DNA of 64,000 bases from 2-12-FULL-35-15 sp036386835 (GTDB lineage: Bacteria > Bacteroidota > Bacteroidia > 2-12-FULL-35-15), in assembly GCA_036386835.1 (NCBI GenBank), contig DASVUX010000027.1, positions 1 to 64,000 on the forward strand, given 5' to 3'. Positions 8,967 to 17,231 of the stretch are shown piece by piece. The notes beneath the pieces are model-generated. The model searched no databases. It was not told where the DNA came from and saw only the letters and a program-made list of their open reading frames with translations. Position 1 is the stretch's first letter, and every line of letters starts with the position of its first letter. The position numbers and the translations under genes are program-made.

Positions 8967-8974
8967 CAAAGATA
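8967..8974 (-). promoter_or_regulatory. -7 box TATCTTTG immediately upstream of ogt
   Basis: Perfect TAnnTTTG on the reverse strand, five bases from the ogt ATG. CTTG lies 20 bp further upstream (8995-8998) as a possible -33 box. The spacing predicts a transcript starting at about the A of ATG. Confidence 0.45.
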
Positions 8975-9037
8975 TTTCATTTGGCGGAAGGATGCAAGAG
9001 GCATTTCCTGTTTTCCCAGCCTCGCGCTTCCCGACCC

Positions 9038-9073
9038 CGCTCGAATTGACCTGGCGCGGGGTAAGTTCGAGCG
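9038..9073. repeat. REP-like inverted repeat with CGCTCGAA arms
   Basis: CGCTCGAA (9038-9045) and TTCGAGCG (9066-9073) flank a GC-rich centre. It resembles the CGCTCGAAATGACA palindrome at the window's right end, differing by one base in CGCTCGAATTGAC. It sits in the non-coding gap between ogt and fadE. Confidence 0.5.
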
Positions 9074-9103
9074 AAGTGGATTGCGCAAGAAAAGAAGTAA
9101 AGG

Positions 9104-9137
9104 ATGAAAAAAAACGCAGAGAAAAAATCTCTGCGTT
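9104..9137 (-). terminator. Intrinsic terminator of the fad operon
   Basis: A 10 bp perfect stem (arms 9113-9122 and 9128-9137, AACGCAGAGA type) is followed on the reverse strand by a run of eight T. It lies 26 bp after the fadE stop, where the leftward beta-oxidation operon would end. Confidence 0.8.
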
Positions 9138-9162
9138 CTCTGCATCTCTGGGAGACAATTTT

Positions 9163-10968
9163 TTAAAAGCAATATTTATTCTCTGCTATCAATTTAGCAG
9201 AAACATTCCTGCGAAGCTCTGTCGTATTGATAGGATCTGTTTTTGTAAAACGTTTCATGCCCATTAACATACCGCGTTGCTCATCACCGTCCGCGAAGCT
9301 GTTGATCGCTTCTTTTCCGGATTTGTGAACTCTGTCGGCTGCATCATTGATATATACTTTCATCATGTCGATCTGTTCTTTGCAGGCTGCTTCACCTTTC
9401 ATACCCACAAGCTTCTCAACCCGTAAAAGAACTGATTCACAAACATATGTTTCAATGATCATGTCAGCCACGTTCATCAGGACTTCCTGCTCTTTTGCAA
9501 GCTGCGTCATCAATTTCTGTACTGCTGCTCCGGCCACCATTAAAACGGCCTTTTTAAATCCGGCCACCACCTTTTTCTCGTTCGCAAACTGGCTGTCATC
9601 CGATGCGTTCATATCAGGAATGCTCATCAGCTCAGATGCTACTTTCTGGGCAGGTCCCATCAGGTCAAGTTCGCCTTTCATGGCACGTTTCAACATCATG
9701 TCCACTGTAAGCATCCTGTTGATCTCATTTGTTCCCTCAAAGATCCGGTTGATCCGTGCATCGCGGTAAGCCCTGTCCATTGGTGCTTCAGCGCTGTAGC
9801 CCATTCCTCCGTAGATCTGGACTCCTTCATCAACAACATAATCCAGTACTTCAGAACCGTGGACTTTTAATATGGCAGCTTCGACAGCGAACTGTTCAAC
9901 ACCTTTTAATTTGGCTTTCGCATCATCCATTCCGCCTGCGATCAATGATTTAATTGCATCCTCGATGTTCTGGCTTGCACGGTAGATCGCAGATTCGGAA
10001 GCATACACCCGGATCGCCTGCTCAGCAAGTTTGTAGCGGATCGCCCCGTATTTAGAGATCGGCCGGCCAAATTGCTGGCGTTCGTTAGAGTACTGAACCG
10101 CTTTCGTGATCGTTTCTTTGCTTCCCCCTATTGCAGCGCCTGCAAGTTTAACGCGGCCAAGGTTGAGGATATTCACTGCGATTTTGAATCCGTTCTGGCG
10201 CTCCGAAAGTAAATTTTCAACCGGAACTTTGCAGTCGTTAAAGAATACCTGGCGGGTTGAGCTGCCTTTGATCCCCATTTTATGTTCCTCAGGATTCAGT
10301 GAAATCCCGCCAAAGGATTTTTCAACAATGAAAGCACTCAGGTTCTCGTCATTGTCGATCTTTGCAAAAACAGTGTAGATATCAGCAAAACCACCGTTGG
10401 TGATCCACATCTTCTGCCCGTTCAGGATATAATGTTTCCCGTCTTCTGTAAGCACTGCGCGTGTCTTTCCGGAATTGGCATCCGAGCCTGCACTTGGCTC
10501 TGTCAGGCAATAAGCTGCTTTCCATTCGCCCGTAGCCAGTTTAGGGATATATTTTGCCTTTTGTTCAGCATTTCCATAATAAAGGATCGGAAGAGTCCCG
10601 ATACCTGTATGTGCTGAGATAGCAACTGCAAATGAGTGCCCTGCTCCAAGGATCTCTGTGGCCAGCATGGAAGTAGTGAAGTCCTTTCCGAAACCGCCAA
10701 ACTCTTCGGGTACAGAAATTCCCAATAATCCCAGTTCACCGGCCTTGTTCAGGAGATCAACCATTAATCCTTCTTCCTGTGCATCGATGCGGTCAAGGTT
10801 CGGCCATACGTGCTGTGAAAGGAAATCATGACATGTCTGCGCAATCATTTGCTGCTCTTCATTCCACTCTTCAGGGATGAACACATCTTTAGCTTCTGTT
10901 TCCTTAATGAGAAATTCTCCTCCTTTGATTGCTGACATGGTAGATGTTGGGTTTTGGACGTTTTGCAT
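9163..10968 (-). CDS. fadE: Acyl-CoA dehydrogenase, FadE/VLCAD type
   Basis: 601 residues. FAD enzyme for the first step of beta-oxidation, acyl-CoA to trans-2-enoyl-CoA. The N-terminal helical domain includes LGISVPEEFGGFG. The middle domain has the flavin motifs CLTEPSAGSDANSGKTRA and GQKMWITNGGFADIYTVFAK. The C-terminal helical domain has ERQQFGRPISKYGAIRYKLA, VQIYGGMGYSAEAPMDRAYR and the catalytic-glutamate motif RIFEGTNEINR. An extra ~150-residue C-terminal domain gives the length of FadE of B. subtilis and of VLCAD. Last gene of the marR-fadN-fadA-fadE string, 77 bp after fadA. The electron acceptor (ETF) is not in the window. Confidence 0.93.
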   Translation of the reverse strand: MQNVQNPTSTMSAIKGGEFLIKETEAKDVFIPEEWNEEQQMIAQTCHDFLSQHVWPNLDRIDAQEEGLMVDLLNKAGELGLLGISVPEEFGGFGKDFTTSMLATEILGAGHSFAVAISAHTGIGTLPILYYGNAEQKAKYIPKLATGEWKAAYCLTEPSAGSDANSGKTRAVLTEDGKHYILNGQKMWITNGGFADIYTVFAKIDNDENLSAFIVEKSFGGISLNPEEHKMGIKGSSTRQVFFNDCKVPVENLLSERQNGFKIAVNILNLGRVKLAGAAIGGSKETITKAVQYSNERQQFGRPISKYGAIRYKLAEQAIRVYASESAIYRASQNIEDAIKSLIAGGMDDAKAKLKGVEQFAVEAAILKVHGSEVLDYVVDEGVQIYGGMGYSAEAPMDRAYRDARINRIFEGTNEINRMLTVDMMLKRAMKGELDLMGPAQKVASELMSIPDMNASDDSQFANEKKVVAGFKKAVLMVAGAAVQKLMTQLAKEQEVLMNVADMIIETYVCESVLLRVEKLVGMKGEAACKEQIDMMKVYINDAADRVHKSGKEAINSFADGDEQRGMLMGMKRFTKTDPINTTELRRNVSAKLIAENKYCF

Positions 10969-11045
10969 TGTTTTTTTATAATTAAGTTTTTTTAAATAGC
11001 GGTGTTTTTAACATTAAAAAATTGCGCCAGCTGGAAACGATGCCG

Positions 11046-12224
11046 TTAATCAAGCATCTCGAATACACCAGCAGCGCCCTGGCCGGTACCAACACACATG
11101 CTGACAATGCCATACTTTTTATTCTGGCGCTTCAGTTCGTTGAATAGCTGAACCGATAATTTAGCCCCTGAGCAGCCAAGTGGATGCCCGAGGGAAATAG
11201 CCCCGCCATTCACATTCACGATGTCCTGGTTGATGTTAAGTTCTCTGCAGACAGCTAAGGACTGGGAAGCAAATGCTTCATTCAGTTCGATAAGGTCGAT
11301 CTGGTTCATAGTCATGCCTGCCAGTTTCAAAGCTTTTGGAATAGCTGCAACCGGACCGATTCCCATAATGCGCGGAGGAACCCCTGCTGCAGCAAAGCTG
11401 GCCATTCTTGCAATTGGTTTCAGGTTATTCTCTTTTAAGAATTTTTCGCTTACGATCATCACGAATGCAGCTCCGTCACTTGTCTGCGATGAATTACCTG
11501 CGGTAACACTTCCCTTCGCATCAAACACCGGCTTTAATTTAGCAAGTGCTTCAAGAGTGGTGTCTGCACGCGGGCCTTCGTCCGTATCTACGATGAAATC
11601 CCGGGTTTTCTTTTTCTCGTTCTCATCAAGATATGTTTCAGTCACTTTTACAGGAACGATCTCATTCTTGAATTTTCCTTCCTTAACCGCTTTCATTGCT
11701 TTCATGTGAGAGCTGAAAGCAAATGCGTCCTGGTCTTCGCGGCTTACTTTGTATTCGTTTGCAACTGCTTCGGCAGTTAAACCCATTCCCCAGTAATGAT
11801 CAGGATGGGCAAGTGCAATTCCTGCATGCGGAACGATTCTCCATCCACCCATCGGGATCAGGCTCATGCTTTCCGCACCGCCTGCAATGATACAATCAGC
11901 CATTCCTGAATTGATCTTGGCGGCTGCAATGGCAATTGTTTCCAGGCCCGATGCACAATAGCGGTTCACGGTCATCCCGGAAACTTTATCGGTGTTGAAA
12001 GCCATGAGCGAAATTAGTCTCGCCATGTTCAGGCCCTGTTCTGCTTCGGGCATTGCATTTCCAACGATAAGGTCATCTACCTGGTCGTGCGCAATGTTAG
12101 GCACGCTTGCCATTAAATGCTTAATAACATCCGATGCAAGATCATCAGGACGTGTAAAACGGAATCCGCCTCTGTTGGCCTTGCCTACTGCGGATCTGAA
12201 ACCTGCTACTATATATGCGTTCAT
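11046..12224 (-). CDS. fadA: Acetyl-CoA C-acyltransferase (3-ketoacyl-CoA thiolase)
   Basis: 392 residues, thiolase length. It cleaves 3-ketoacyl-CoA with CoA to acetyl-CoA and a shortened acyl-CoA. The nucleophilic Cys is in TVNRYCASGLETIA (about residue 90). The second signature is NGGAISLGHPLGCSGAK with the catalytic His, and the last is SMCVGTGQGAAGVFE with the second catalytic Cys. NEAFASQSLAV is the third conserved block. Its ATG lies seven bases from the edge of the inverted-repeat element at 12231-12466, so its ribosome-binding region derives partly from that element. It is cotranscribed with fadN and fadE unless the element interferes. Confidence 0.95.
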   Translation of the reverse strand: MNAYIVAGFRSAVGKANRGGFRFTRPDDLASDVIKHLMASVPNIAHDQVDDLIVGNAMPEAEQGLNMARLISLMAFNTDKVSGMTVNRYCASGLETIAIAAAKINSGMADCIIAGGAESMSLIPMGGWRIVPHAGIALAHPDHYWGMGLTAEAVANEYKVSREDQDAFAFSSHMKAMKAVKEGKFKNEIVPVKVTETYLDENEKKKTRDFIVDTDEGPRADTTLEALAKLKPVFDAKGSVTAGNSSQTSDGAAFVMIVSEKFLKENNLKPIARMASFAAAGVPPRIMGIGPVAAIPKALKLAGMTMNQIDLIELNEAFASQSLAVCRELNINQDIVNVNGGAISLGHPLGCSGAKLSVQLFNELKRQNKKYGIVSMCVGTGQGAAGVFEMLD

Positions 12225-12230
12225 TTTGTT

Positions 12231-12466
12231 TAGATATAAGATGTGAGAAGTTAGATTTGAGATACTGAATCCCTCAAACTTTTTCCATTTGTTTTTGCAA
12301 AGTGTTCTTGAATGTATATGTCATTTTTTGAATCTCTGATATTTCATTTAGAATAGATTCAATCATTTCATCAGAAATGAGATTTAATTTGTTTGAAATA
12401 ATCAATTGGGTCTGTAATTCATACGAATACAACATCTCAAATCTAATGTCTAAGATCTCATGTCTA
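12231..12466. mobile_element. Relic of a 23S-rRNA-IVP-type (four-helix-bundle) element with terminal inverted repeats
   Basis: The fadN-fadA gap is almost exactly filled by a 236 bp unit with 37 bp terminal inverted repeats at 12231-12267 and 12430-12466. They align without gaps at 29 of 37 positions and share TTAGATTTGAGAT. Inside is the C-terminal half of a four-helix-bundle protein (12274-12435). Similar AGATTTGAGAT-rich flanks accompany such genes in other Bacteroidota, as far as I recall. No transposase is encoded. The unit leaves the neighbouring genes intact. Alternative: a simple non-mobile repeat that happens to hold a gene fragment. Confidence 0.6.
12274..12435 (-). pseudogene. C-terminal fragment of a four-helix-bundle / 23S rRNA intervening-sequence protein
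   Basis: A 53-codon frame starting ATG at 12435 within the inverted repeat. Its product, with segments YELQTQLIISNKLNLIS, DEMIESILNEISEIQKM and a Lys-rich end, matches the last two helices of the TIGR02436-type family, whose full proteins are about 115-130 residues. The family's conserved pattern is L-Y-E-L-x-T-Q-L-x-x-A-x-x-L-x-x-I and E-x-x-x-I-x-K-M. The first two helices are absent, so this is a deleted relic rather than a working copy. The frame itself is undamaged, so a short functional peptide cannot be excluded. Confidence 0.65.
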
Positions 12467-12469
12467 TTT

Positions 12470-14845
12470 TTAGTTTCTTAAAATCTTTCCGCCTGTAATA
12501 ATACTCTGTAAGCGTTCAAGCGTTTTTCTTTCGCCACATAAACTTAAAAATGCCTCGCGTTCAAGGTCCAGCAAATACTTCTCACTTACCAGTGTGGGCT
12601 GTGAAAGATCACCACCGCAAAGCACCCACGCTAATTTCTGGGAGATCTTTGTATCGTGTTCGCTTATATAATTCCCAACCTGCATGGAGTTTGCCCCAAG
12701 GTATGCAAGTCCTAATGCCTGTTTCCCAAGCACGCGGATGTCCTTGCGTTCAACCGGTCTTGTATAGCCAGCCTCAGCCAGTTCGATGCAGTTAAGCTTC
12801 GCTTCAGCTAATAAACGGTTTCGTGAAATAACAACCACGTCTTTTCCTTTTCTTAAATAACCAAGATCGAATGCTTCGTATGCGGAAGTACCCACTTTGG
12901 CCTGACCGATAGTTAAAAAGCGGTCACGGAAATTATTCAGTTCAATATCACCTTCCTGTAATTCATCCGACAATCTTACTGCGAATTCTTTTGTTCCCCC
13001 GCCACCGGGGATTAAACCGACACCAAACTCTACCAATCCCATATAGGTTTCTGCATGCGCAACAACGCGGTCCGAATGCAAGCTCATCTCACATGCCCCG
13101 CCTAAAGCGAGATTATGAGGTGCCACAACTACAGGGATAGAAGAGTAGCGAACGCGCATCATGGTATTCTGAAATGTTTTTATCGCAAAATTCAGCTCAT
13201 CGTATTCCTGTTCAACGGCCATCATGAAGATCATCCCGACATTTGCGCCTGCAGAGAAATTAGCGCCTTCATTGGAGATCACAAGCCCGCGGAAATCTTT
13301 CTCAGCAATCTCGATTGATTTGTTGATGCCTTCAATCACTTCAGCACCGATCGAGTTCATTTTGGTGTTCCACTCTAAATTCACAATGCCGTCACCTATG
13401 TCGGTCAGGGTAGCTCCGGAATTTTTCCATACAGTTTTATTTGCGCGGATATTATCCAGGATGATGAATGATTCGGTCCCTGGGATTACTTTGTAAGATT
13501 TAGAAGGGATATCATAATATTTTTTGCTGCTGTTCTCCACTTTGTAGAATGAAGTTACACCGCTTGCAAGCATATCATAGATCCATTGTGCAGGCTTGTT
13601 ACCTGCAGCTTCCATTGCTTTCACAGTTTCAGCAACACCGACGGCATCCCATGCTTCAAACGGACCTAGTTCCCATGCAAATCCGGCATTCATTGCTGCA
13701 TCGATCTTGTACACTTCATCAGTGATCTCAGGAATGCGGTTGCTTACATAAGCGAACAGTCCGTAAAACGAAGTGCGGTAAAATTCGCCTGCTTTATCTT
13801 TTCCTGCAAGCAGCACTTTCATGCGCTCACGTAAATTATCAATTGATTTGGTTTGTTCGAGTGTAGCGAACTTTGCTTTCACTGATGGCTTGTATTCAAG
13901 TGTTTTTAAGTCAAGTGAATGGATCTCTGATTTTCCTCCGGCTCCCTTTACCTTTTTGAAGAAACCTTGTTCTGTTTTGCTTCCCAGCCATTTGTTCTCC
14001 ACCATTTTGGAAACATATCCGGGAATTTTAAACACATCAATTGCTTCATCTTTCGGGCAGCTTGCAGCTACACCATTCGCAACATGAACAAGTGTGTCCA
14101 ATCCGACAACATCACATGTTCTGAAGGTTGCTGATTTCGGACGTCCCAAAACAGGGCCGGTTAATTTATCAACCTCATCAATCGTTAATCCCATTTTTTC
14201 AACTGTATGGAAAAGGCTCATGATCCCGTAAACACCAATCCTGTTCGCGATGAACGCTGGTGTATCCTTACAGAGAACCGTGGTTTTTCCTAAATACAAT
14301 TCACCGTAATGCATCAGGAAGTCGATCACTTCGGGTGATGTTTTCGGTGTAGGAATTATTTCAAGTAAACGTAAATATCTCGGAGGATTAAAAAAGTGTG
14401 ATCCGCAGAAGTGTTTCTGGAAATCTTCACTTCGGCCTTCATTCATTAGGTTAATGGGAATACCGGAAGTATTGGAGGTAATTAATGTACCCGGTTTGCG
14501 GTATTTTTCTACGTTATCAAAAACCTGTTTTTTTATATCGAGTCTTTCAATTACAACTTCTATGATCCAGTCGCAATTGGCGATGTCTTTCATGTTGTCA
14601 TCAAAGTTGCCGGTAATTATTCGTTTTGCGAACGACTTCCTGTAAATTGGTGAAGGATTTGATTTCAATGCAAATGCCAGTGCATCGTCAACAATTTTAT
14701 TACGTGATTTTTTATCGGAAGCGGCATCTTTCGGTACAATGTCGAGCAATAACACTTCAACACCGATGTTTGCAAAGTGGCAGGCAATGCGGCTTCCCAT
14801 AACTCCTGAGCCCAGGACGGCAACTTTCTTAATTGTTCTGTTCAT
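12470..14845 (-). CDS. fadN: 3-hydroxyacyl-CoA dehydrogenase / enoyl-CoA hydratase (FadN type)
   Basis: 791 residues doing steps two and three of beta-oxidation. The dehydrogenase half comes first: Rossmann motif VAVLGSGVMGSRIACHFA at the N terminus, TSNTSGIP, GSHFFNPPRYLRLLEIIPT with the catalytic His, then the C-terminal HAD domain with NRIGVYG and DVVGLDTLVHV. The hydratase (crotonase) half starts near residue 480, with NFSAGANVGMI, LALGGACEMSLHSDRVVA and VGLIPGGGGTKEF carrying the oxyanion hole and acid residues. This order is the reverse of E. coli FadB and matches B. subtilis FadN (789 residues). It follows marR by 23 bp. Confidence 0.93.
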   Translation of the reverse strand: MNRTIKKVAVLGSGVMGSRIACHFANIGVEVLLLDIVPKDAASDKKSRNKIVDDALAFALKSNPSPIYRKSFAKRIITGNFDDNMKDIANCDWIIEVVIERLDIKKQVFDNVEKYRKPGTLITSNTSGIPINLMNEGRSEDFQKHFCGSHFFNPPRYLRLLEIIPTPKTSPEVIDFLMHYGELYLGKTTVLCKDTPAFIANRIGVYGIMSLFHTVEKMGLTIDEVDKLTGPVLGRPKSATFRTCDVVGLDTLVHVANGVAASCPKDEAIDVFKIPGYVSKMVENKWLGSKTEQGFFKKVKGAGGKSEIHSLDLKTLEYKPSVKAKFATLEQTKSIDNLRERMKVLLAGKDKAGEFYRTSFYGLFAYVSNRIPEITDEVYKIDAAMNAGFAWELGPFEAWDAVGVAETVKAMEAAGNKPAQWIYDMLASGVTSFYKVENSSKKYYDIPSKSYKVIPGTESFIILDNIRANKTVWKNSGATLTDIGDGIVNLEWNTKMNSIGAEVIEGINKSIEIAEKDFRGLVISNEGANFSAGANVGMIFMMAVEQEYDELNFAIKTFQNTMMRVRYSSIPVVVAPHNLALGGACEMSLHSDRVVAHAETYMGLVEFGVGLIPGGGGTKEFAVRLSDELQEGDIELNNFRDRFLTIGQAKVGTSAYEAFDLGYLRKGKDVVVISRNRLLAEAKLNCIELAEAGYTRPVERKDIRVLGKQALGLAYLGANSMQVGNYISEHDTKISQKLAWVLCGGDLSQPTLVSEKYLLDLEREAFLSLCGERKTLERLQSIITGGKILRN

Positions 14846-14868
14846 AGTATGATATGAATATTTAATTC

Positions 14869-15330
14869 TTAAAGGGCGTGGCCCGTTTTTACATGTTTAT
14901 GTTTCTCTTCAGCGAACTGGGTGATTTCCGAGATCGTTTCAATGAATTCGGATAAACGGGTTTTACCGATCCTGCATTCCAATTCCGAATTAAAATTACG
15001 TACAATATTCTTAGCGAGCTCTTTATTTTCCCTGCCTTTTTGTGTCAGGATGATTTTAACTTTACGTTTATCGTTTTTATCGCTTTTCCGGATGATCATT
15101 TTCTCATCTTCCAGGGTTTTAATGATCCGTGAAAGAGAAGTGCTTTCCATTCCAAGCATTGGCGCTATTTCTGAAGCGTATGCGCCTTCAACACTGTCTA
15201 TGTTCAGCAAAAAATGCCCGATAGCAATGCTCCCGCCATATTGTGCGGCCTGTGCATTGTACATCCTGCTGATGATCTGCCAGGAGGTTTTGATCTTTGA
15301 ATCAATTGTTTCGGTATGCTTTCTTGCCAT
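14869..15330 (-). CDS. MarR-family transcriptional regulator of the fad operon (inferred)
   Basis: 153 residues from ATG 15330; the frame could begin seven codons earlier but MARKHTETIDSK is the more typical N terminus. The winged-helix core runs from about residue 45 to 115: the helix-turn-helix YASEIAPMLGMESTSLSRIIKTLE is followed by the basic wing IRKSDKNDKRKVKIILT, the MarR D-x-R signature region. First gene of the leftward fad string, so it probably senses an acyl-CoA or fatty acid and represses its own operon. A perfect 18 bp palindrome covers the -33 region of its promoter. The B. subtilis equivalent operon uses a TetR-type FadR, so the regulator class differs. Confidence 0.88.
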   Translation of the reverse strand: MARKHTETIDSKIKTSWQIISRMYNAQAAQYGGSIAIGHFLLNIDSVEGAYASEIAPMLGMESTSLSRIIKTLEDEKMIIRKSDKNDKRKVKIILTQKGRENKELAKNIVRNFNSELECRIGKTRLSEFIETISEITQFAEEKHKHVKTGHAL

Positions 15331-15337
15331 CGGGTAA

Positions 15338-15376
15338 CAAATATAGCACAAAGAATATTATTATGCAAGCATAATA
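15338..15376 (-). promoter_or_regulatory. marR-fad promoter with palindromic operator
   Basis: On the reverse strand the -7 box TATATTTG (15338-15345) matches the consensus perfectly. A CTTG -33 box (15366-15369) lies 20 bp upstream, inside the palindrome TATTATGC-AA-GCATAATA (15359-15376). A dimeric MarR protein bound there would block RNA polymerase. The -7 box ends seven bases before the marR ATG, so the transcript may be leaderless. Confidence 0.7.
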
Positions 15377-15455
15377 TAATTATTTTGTACGCTATTTACC
15401 GGAAACGGATACATATGAAAAGTGAATTGACCGGCAGGGCTAAACCTTATATTTA

Positions 15456-15463
15456 TAACTTTA
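15456..15463 (+). promoter_or_regulatory. Possible -7 box TAACTTTA of the TRIC-channel gene
   Basis: Seven of eight bases match TAnnTTTG, 19 bp before the ATG at 15483. No clear -33 box. Confidence 0.3.
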
Positions 15464-15482
15464 CAGCAGATCACAAACTTAT

Positions 15483-16097
15483 ATGCAGATCCAATATATT
15501 CTCGAAGTTGTCGGTACCGGCTTTTTTGCAATTTCCGGTGCATTAGCTGCGAATGATAAAGCGCAGCCCGACTGGTTTGGGGCGAGCTTTATTGGTTTTA
15601 TCACGGCTATTGGCGGAGGTAGCCTCCGGGATATCCTGCTTGGGAGCTATCCTCTCGTTTGGGTAAATGACCTGAATTTTATGTATGCAATTTTTGCCGG
15701 GGTTATCCTTGCCAGTACTTTATTTAGAATTCTTATTCGCCTTAGGAAAACCTTCTTCCTTTTCGATACTGTTGGTATAGCCATGTTCACTATTGTCGGG
15801 ACTGAAAAGGCCCTGAGCCTTGGTGTTGATCCGGTGATCGCAGCGATAATGGGAATGTTCTCAGCCGTTATGGGTGGCGTAATAAGAGATGTGCTCACCA
15901 ACGAGATCCCGATCATCTTTAAGAAGGAGATTTATGCTACTGCATGCCTGGCCGGTGCCATCATCTATTTGTTTCTTGATAATACCGGATTGGAAAGAAA
16001 TTTCAATTTTATCTTATCCGCAGTAATTATAATGACGATCAGGTTGATCGCAGTAAAAAAGAATCTCAGCCTTCCAAAATTCATAAAGGAACGATGA
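15483..16097 (+). CDS. TRIC-family (UPF0126/YicG-like) cation channel protein
   Basis: 204 residues and about seven membrane helices. It shows the twofold internal repeat of prokaryotic trimeric intracellular cation (TRIC) channels: the glycine kink AIGGGSLRDILLG in the first half and AVMGGVIRDVLTNEIP in the second. Each half folds as three helices. Prokaryotic TRIC proteins form trimeric monovalent-cation channels in the inner membrane; the physiological role here is unknown. Its TGA overlaps the ATG of the next gene (ATGA), so translation of the two is probably coupled. It diverges from marR. Confidence 0.9.
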   Translation: MQIQYILEVVGTGFFAISGALAANDKAQPDWFGASFIGFITAIGGGSLRDILLGSYPLVWVNDLNFMYAIFAGVILASTLFRILIRLRKTFFLFDTVGIAMFTIVGTEKALSLGVDPVIAAIMGMFSAVMGGVIRDVLTNEIPIIFKKEIYATACLAGAIIYLFLDNTGLERNFNFILSAVIIMTIRLIAVKKNLSLPKFIKER

Positions 16098-17185
16098 ACA
16101 AGCTGGTGGCTGATATAAATAACCTGCTGTTGAAAGCTGAACGAAAGACAGGGCTGCTGATTTTTTCCCTCCTGGTCGGGATCAGTTTTACGGGACTTGC
16201 AATGCTGTATGTTTCACCGCAGTTCCATGCCGAATACAATGGTGCGGAGTATTCAAGGCTATCCCTCGATCCGTTTGACTTTTCCTGGCAAAGCCCCTTC
16301 AGGTTCAGGATACTTGCCCCCATGCTGGGATACCTCACGGGGTTAAGAGGTGAGTTGTTTTTTATTGTGCCCCTGATCTTTGCCATCCTGTTCGCTTCAG
16401 CTGTATATGGCATTTACAGAAAAAAGAATTTCAATACGGTAGATTCGGTTTTTATCGTGGCGTCCATCGTATTCTCATGCGTTTTCCTTATCCAGCTGCA
16501 GGCTCCCGGCTATACGGATGTAATCTATTACTTCTTTCTTTTCTTGAGCTTTGCCTATGTGAAACGGCCGGCTTTAAGTGCAGTGTTCTTTTGTCTCGGG
16601 CTCTTTACGCATGAAAGCCTGTTGTTCATGCTCCCCGGCCTGGTTATCTACTACAGGTATTTACATCCAGGAGGCGGCAGTAAATTTTTGAAATACATAG
16701 TGATGCTTATTATCGCTTCTTTACCGATGTTCATTTTCAGGGAATGGATGGGCGCACAGGTAGAGGTAGCGTATGATATGAAGTTTTATTTATCAGAAGA
16801 AAATATCCGTTTTACACTTAATAAAGTACTTCCGCGGATCCCGCTTGGATTATTCTTTGTTTTCAAGCTTGCATGGGTACTTCCTTTATGGCTTGTTATG
16901 AAGTCATTTTACAAAAGAAATTACCTGCTTCTTTTTTTAATTGCTGTAATGCTTGTGTGTGACCTGGTGCAGATGGTTATAGCTTATGATGTTACACGTA
17001 TGCTTTGCCTTGTATTCCCTTTACTGCTGGTTTCAATAGAAGAGCTTAGAAATGAACATCCGGAAAAATTCACCCTGATCATGATAGGGATTGTGTTCGT
17101 CAACTTCCTGGTCCCCCAGTATTTTATGTCGGCTGATGGGCCTGTGCCGATGCCTTGCGTCTTTCCTTTTTTACAGACCTTTTAG
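16094..17185 (+). CDS. Polytopic membrane protein, possibly GT-C-like
   Basis: 363 residues with about nine to eleven hydrophobic helices. The first periplasmic-type loop (HAEYNGAEYSRL, then SPFRFRILAPML) carries acidic and aromatic residues. THESLL follows a later helix, and YDVTRM lies near the C terminus. This layout resembles GT-C glycosyltransferases or DUF2029-type proteins, but no decisive catalytic motif is seen, so the name is withheld. The start overlaps the stop of the TRIC-channel gene by four bases. A function tied to the channel is suggested only by this coupling. Confidence 0.7.
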   Translation: MNKLVADINNLLLKAERKTGLLIFSLLVGISFTGLAMLYVSPQFHAEYNGAEYSRLSLDPFDFSWQSPFRFRILAPMLGYLTGLRGELFFIVPLIFAILFASAVYGIYRKKNFNTVDSVFIVASIVFSCVFLIQLQAPGYTDVIYYFFLFLSFAYVKRPALSAVFFCLGLFTHESLLFMLPGLVIYYRYLHPGGGSKFLKYIVMLIIASLPMFIFREWMGAQVEVAYDMKFYLSEENIRFTLNKVLPRIPLGLFFVFKLAWVLPLWLVMKSFYKRNYLLLFLIAVMLVCDLVQMVIAYDVTRMLCLVFPLLLVSIEELRNEHPEKFTLIMIGIVFVNFLVPQYFMSADGPVPMPCVFPFLQTF

Positions 17186-17202
17186 TTCCGCTAAAAAATC
17201 AG

Positions 17203-17210
17203 TATATTTG
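17203..17210 (+). promoter_or_regulatory. -7 box TATATTTG of the BNR-repeat protein gene
   Basis: Perfect TAnnTTTG, 21 bp before the ATG at 17232, with only a weak TTTA 18 bp upstream as a -33 candidate. The position fits a short leader. Confidence 0.5.
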
Positions 17211-17231
17211 GTTATACAAAATCTTTAATAA

